DNA of 64,000 nucleotides from Streptomyces sp. NRRL S-87 (GTDB taxonomy: Bacteria; Actinomycetota; Actinomycetes; Streptomycetales; Streptomycetaceae), in the NCBI RefSeq assembly GCF_000719335.1, contig NZ_JOGB01000024.1:62001-126000 (forward strand), in the 5' to 3' direction. The notes below the pieces were generated by a model that did not search any database, was not told the DNA's origin, and worked only from the letters and a program-made list of their open reading frames with translations. The translations under genes were made by a program, and so were the position numbers. Of this stretch, positions 61,603 through 64,000 are shown piece by piece. Positions within the stretch are counted from its first letter, which is position 1. Every line of letters starts with the position of its first letter.

Positions 61603-63186
61603 TTACTTCACGTTCACGGCCGTCCAGGCCTTGGCGACGGCCGCGTACTCGGCGCTGGACGCCCCGTACAGGTCGCTCGCCGCCTGCAGCGTGGCGGTCC
61701 GCGCGCCGGCGTAGTTGGTCGTGGAGGTCATGTACGTCGACAGCGCCTTGTACCAGATCTTGTACGCCTTGACCCGGCCGATGCCGGTGACCGTCGAACC
61801 GTCGTAGGTGGGCGAGTTGTAGCTCACGCCGTTGATCGTCTTGGCGCCGCTGCCCTCGGACAGCAGGTAGAAGAAGTGGTTCGCCACGCCGGACGAGTTG
61901 TGGACGTCCAGGCGGCCGACGGTCTTCGACCAGTAGTCGGCCGAGGAGCCGTCCTTGCTGGGCTTGTCCATGTAGCGCAGCGGCGTGCCGTTGCCCCGGA
62001 TGTCGATCTTCTCGCCGATGAGGTAGTCGCCCGCGTCCGAGGCGTTGTTCGCGTAGAACTCCACCGCGGTGCCGAGGATGTCGGAGGTGGCCTCGTTGAG
62101 GCCGCCCGACTCACGGCTGTAGTTCAGGCCGGCGGTGGACGCGGTCAGGCCGTGGCTCATCTCGTGGCCGGCCACGTCCAGCGAGGTCAGCGGCTTGGTG
62201 TTGCCGGCGCCGTCGCCGTAGGTCATGCAGAAGCAGCTGTCGTCCCAGAACGCGTTGACGTACGCGTTGCCGTAGTGGACGCGGGAGTAGGCGCCGACGC
62301 CGTCCCCGCGGATGCCCAGGCGGCCCAGCTCGTTCTTGTAGAAGTCCCAGGTGACGGCCGCGCCGTAGGCGGCGTCCACACCGGCGGTCTGGCGGTTGGT
62401 CACCGAGCCGTTGCCCCAGACGTCGTCCGCGTCGGTGAAGAGCGAGCCGGTGCCGTTGGTGCCGCCGTTCAGGTCGTACGTCTTGTGGCCGCCGCGGCCG
62501 CCGTCCGTCAGCTGGTACGTGCTGCCGCTGAGCGTCGTACCGAGCGGGACGGAACCGCTGTACTGGCTGTTGCCGGTGCCCCTGGAGACGGCGTCGTAGC
62601 GGTAGAGGACCTTGCCGGTGCGGGCGTCGGTGATGGTGTGCACCCGGGACGGGGTGCCGTCGGCGTCGGTGCCGTTCTTGACGGACTCCCAGGCCAGGGT
62701 CGGCTTGCCGGTGGCGGCCCAGACGACCTTGCGGGCGCCCTTGGGGGCCGTGGTCCCGGCCGAGGTGGCGGTGGGCACGGCTATGTTCGCGGCGATCGCG
62801 CGGGTGGTGCGCAGGGCGCCGTTGGCCTTCTTGTGGACCACGAGGTCGCCGCCGAGCACCGGGAGGCCGGCGAACGTGCGCTCGTAGCGCGTGTGCACCG
62901 TGCCGTCGCCGTCGCGGATCACGTCGCGGGCGACCAGGGCCTCGCCGGAGCCCAGGCCGATGGCCTTGGCGGTGGCGGCGGCACCGGCCTGCGCCTGCGC
63001 GATGGCGGCGGCCCGCTGCGGGGCGGTCTGGACGACCGCGCTCGCGGCGGCGGACCGGTCGGGCTGGGCGGCGGCGGGGCCGCTCTGCGCCGCGAGCGCG
63101 ACCATCGCCGCCGACGCGACCAGGGCGCCTGCGGCGGCCCGGGCGCGAGAGGTGCGGGGGGAAGAGGACCGGGGGTGGGTAGCCAC
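61603..63186 (-). CDS. Secreted thermolysin-family (M4) metalloprotease
   Basis: 527 residues from the GTG at 63186 (AAGGAG Shine-Dalgarno). Signal peptide to ~residue 41 (ending GPAAAQ), FTP propeptide and PepSY-like region (~75-200; TRYERTFAGLPVLGGDLVVH), then the M4 catalytic domain with Zn ligands in HEMSH (341-345) and Glu365 (GGLNEATSD). The C-terminal M4 domain ends YAAVAKAWTAVNVK. It is an extracellular neutral protease made as a zymogen. It lies in the GBL region but is a common Streptomyces exoenzyme and need not belong to the cluster. Confidence 0.93.
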   Translation of the reverse strand: MATHPRSSSPRTSRARAAAGALVASAAMVALAAQSGPAAAQPDRSAAASAVVQTAPQRAAAIAQAQAGAAATAKAIGLGSGEALVARDVIRDGDGTVHTRYERTFAGLPVLGGDLVVHKKANGALRTTRAIAANIAVPTATSAGTTAPKGARKVVWAATGKPTLAWESVKNGTDADGTPSRVHTITDARTGKVLYRYDAVSRGTGNSQYSGSVPLGTTLSGSTYQLTDGGRGGHKTYDLNGGTNGTGSLFTDADDVWGNGSVTNRQTAGVDAAYGAAVTWDFYKNELGRLGIRGDGVGAYSRVHYGNAYVNAFWDDSCFCMTYGDGAGNTKPLTSLDVAGHEMSHGLTASTAGLNYSRESGGLNEATSDILGTAVEFYANNASDAGDYLIGEKIDIRGNGTPLRYMDKPSKDGSSADYWSKTVGRLDVHNSSGVANHFFYLLSEGSGAKTINGVSYNSPTYDGSTVTGIGRVKAYKIWYKALSTYMTSTTNYAGARTATLQAASDLYGASSAEYAAVAKAWTAVNVK

Positions 63187-63495
63187 GCGAGCTCCTTCGT
63201 CAGTCGTGGGGGACTGGGTCGAAAGAGTGCCAGCGAAACGATCTATTTGACAGGTGCGCAACAAGCATTTGACCTGCTGTTGTCCGAAGGGCGAACTCCC
63301 GTGTCCGTTTTCCGGTTTACCTCCCCGTTCGGTCACCCGACCTCGCCACACGTGGTCCCCACGGTCTCCGTGCGGCCTTCACATGTCCCTCGTGCACCCC
63401 TCGCGCACCCTTCACGTACCCGGGGCAGACGTGCGGGCCGTACGGCGGGGCCGGGTCCGCCGTACGGCCCGGGGAGGCGGGCGCGAGGGGCCCGG
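63187..63495. promoter_or_regulatory. 309-bp gap: protease promoter and afsA-like terminator
   Basis: Upstream of the protease the minus strand contains two TCAAAT words in an AT-rich stretch (about 63235-63280), a likely promoter area. At 63435-63470 a perfect 14-bp stem GGGCCGTACGGCGG / CCGCCGTACGGCCC with an 8-nt loop should terminate the afsA-like gene. No gene is seen. Confidence 0.6.
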
Positions 63496-64000
63496 TCAGG
63501 CGATCCCGGAGACGTCGCGGAGGCCGACCAGCGCCTCGAACGCCGTGCCGTCGCCCTGGACGGCGGTGACGCGCACCGCCTCGGCCGGCTCCGTCGGCCC
63601 CGTCGGGTCCGCCGGGTCCGCCGGGCCGCCCGGGTGGCGGTCCTCGCCACCGGCGGTCACTTCGGTGGGCTCCGGCGTCCCGGCCGGACCGGCCGGAGCA
63701 GCCGCACGGACCGCATCGGCCGCACCGACCGCCCCGGTCGCTGCGGCCGGCCGGGCCTCGATCCAGCACGGCTGGTCGAACTCGACGTACTTGCGGAAGG
63801 CGACGTCCATGGAGGCGGGCCAGCGCGCCGCCGCGTCGCCCGGCCGGGCGGCGTACCCGGCCTGCCGGGCGGCCTCCAGCAGGAGCATGCCCGGGGCGTG
63901 GTCCACGGGGTGGTCGAACAGGACGGGGTGCGCGGTGTCCACGCGCAGCTGCCACCGCCCGGCCCGGTCGGCGGGCGCCAGCACCACGTCCTGGGCGCGC
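63496..64000 (-). CDS. afsA: AfsA-type gamma-butyrolactone synthase, C-terminal part (runs off right edge)
   Basis: The last ~168 residues of a protein open to the right edge. It contains the hotdog AfsA domain: HPVLFDHPVDHAPGMLLLEA, then a second conserved strand with AFRKYVEFDQPCWIEARP. AfsA/ScbA enzymes join a beta-ketoacyl chain to dihydroxyacetone phosphate to start GBL synthesis. A ~45-residue Ala/Gly/Pro/Thr-rich insert lies between conserved blocks. With the receptor-like TetR and ARE nearby it completes a GBL signalling locus; the catalytic N-terminal half cannot be checked. Confidence 0.85.
   Translation of the reverse strand, partial: RAQDVVLAPADRAGRWQLRVDTAHPVLFDHPVDHAPGMLLLEAARQAGYAARPGDAAARWPASMDVAFRKYVEFDQPCWIEARPAAATGAVGAADAVRAAAPAGPAGTPEPTEVTAGGEDRHPGGPADPADPTGPTEPAEAVRVTAVQGDGTAFEALVGLRDVSGIA

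Noticed and set aside
61603..63186. Protease as a cluster resistance or maturation enzyme
   Set aside because: M4 exoproteases are common in Streptomyces; nothing in the sequence ties it to the cluster beyond position.

Overview
The window is high-GC DNA (roughly 73-75 % by eye) with strong third-position GC bias, GTG starts, ATGA stop/start overlaps, SARP and gamma-butyrolactone (GBL) regulators and Tat-exported enzymes. This points to Streptomyces or a close relative. No rRNA, tRNA, CRISPR array or intact insertion sequence was seen. The central interpretation is a biosynthetic gene cluster for a diazo-type (N-N bonded) aminobenzoate product, embedded among an unusually large set of DNA-alkylation repair genes. 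Layout, left to right. 1-4.9 kb: edge of a second specialised-metabolism locus (KAS III-like enzyme, PEP-mutase/isocitrate-lyase family enzyme, type II thioesterase, a small secreted peptide with four DVGWN repeats, and a divergent LuxR-type regulator). 5-9.8 kb: DMT exporter, secreted DUF4360 protein, and a DHA2-type efflux pump divergent from its TetR regulator. 9.9-14.9 kb: a repair island of two 2OG-Fe(II) oxygenase-like proteins, an Ada-AlkA fusion, Ogt and an Ada-metal-binding-domain protein, with a shared 16-bp motif upstream of its two transcription units. 15-18 kb: VOC-cupin protein, TetR and NmrA-type genes. 18-24.7 kb: FAD hydroxylase, then griI-like aldolase, griH-like aminohydroxybenzoate synthase, an AMP-ligase, and an Ada homologue that has lost both methyl-acceptor sites. 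24.8-30.4 kb: FAD/TPR fusion, hydrolase/TetR pair and an orphan antitoxin. 30.5-43.7 kb: HpaB/HpaC-type monooxygenase pair, O-methyltransferase, two Tat-exported berberine-bridge-type oxidases, two MFS exporters, cupin, SDR and a SARP activator. 43.9-52.5 kb: FAD hydroxylase, CreM-like ligase, O-methyltransferase, CreE-like aspartate N-oxygenase and CreD-like nitrosuccinate lyase. 52.7-56 kb: metK, adenosine-kinase-like and metF genes for methyl-group supply. 56.3-60 kb: a tightly overlapping operon of GBL receptor-like TetR, SARP, ECF sigma, Ogt-Ada fusion and Ogt. 60-64 kb: a domesticated IS701-type transposase relative, a thermolysin-family protease and a partial AfsA-type GBL synthase. How it may work together: GriI/GriH-like enzymes would make 3-amino-4-hydroxybenzoate (3,4-AHBA); the hydroxylases and O-methyltransferases would decorate it; CreE/CreD-like enzymes would make nitrous acid from aspartate; and the CreM-like ligase would use it to diazotise the arylamine, as in cremeomycin biosynthesis. 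MetK/MetF/kinase would support methylation, MFS pumps export, and the exported oxidases could act on product outside the cell. The repair enzymes, two of them co-transcribed with cluster-type regulators, would protect against a DNA-alkylating diazo product or reactive nitrogen species. Family assignments come from motifs read in the translated sequence; the product and the self-resistance role are inference.
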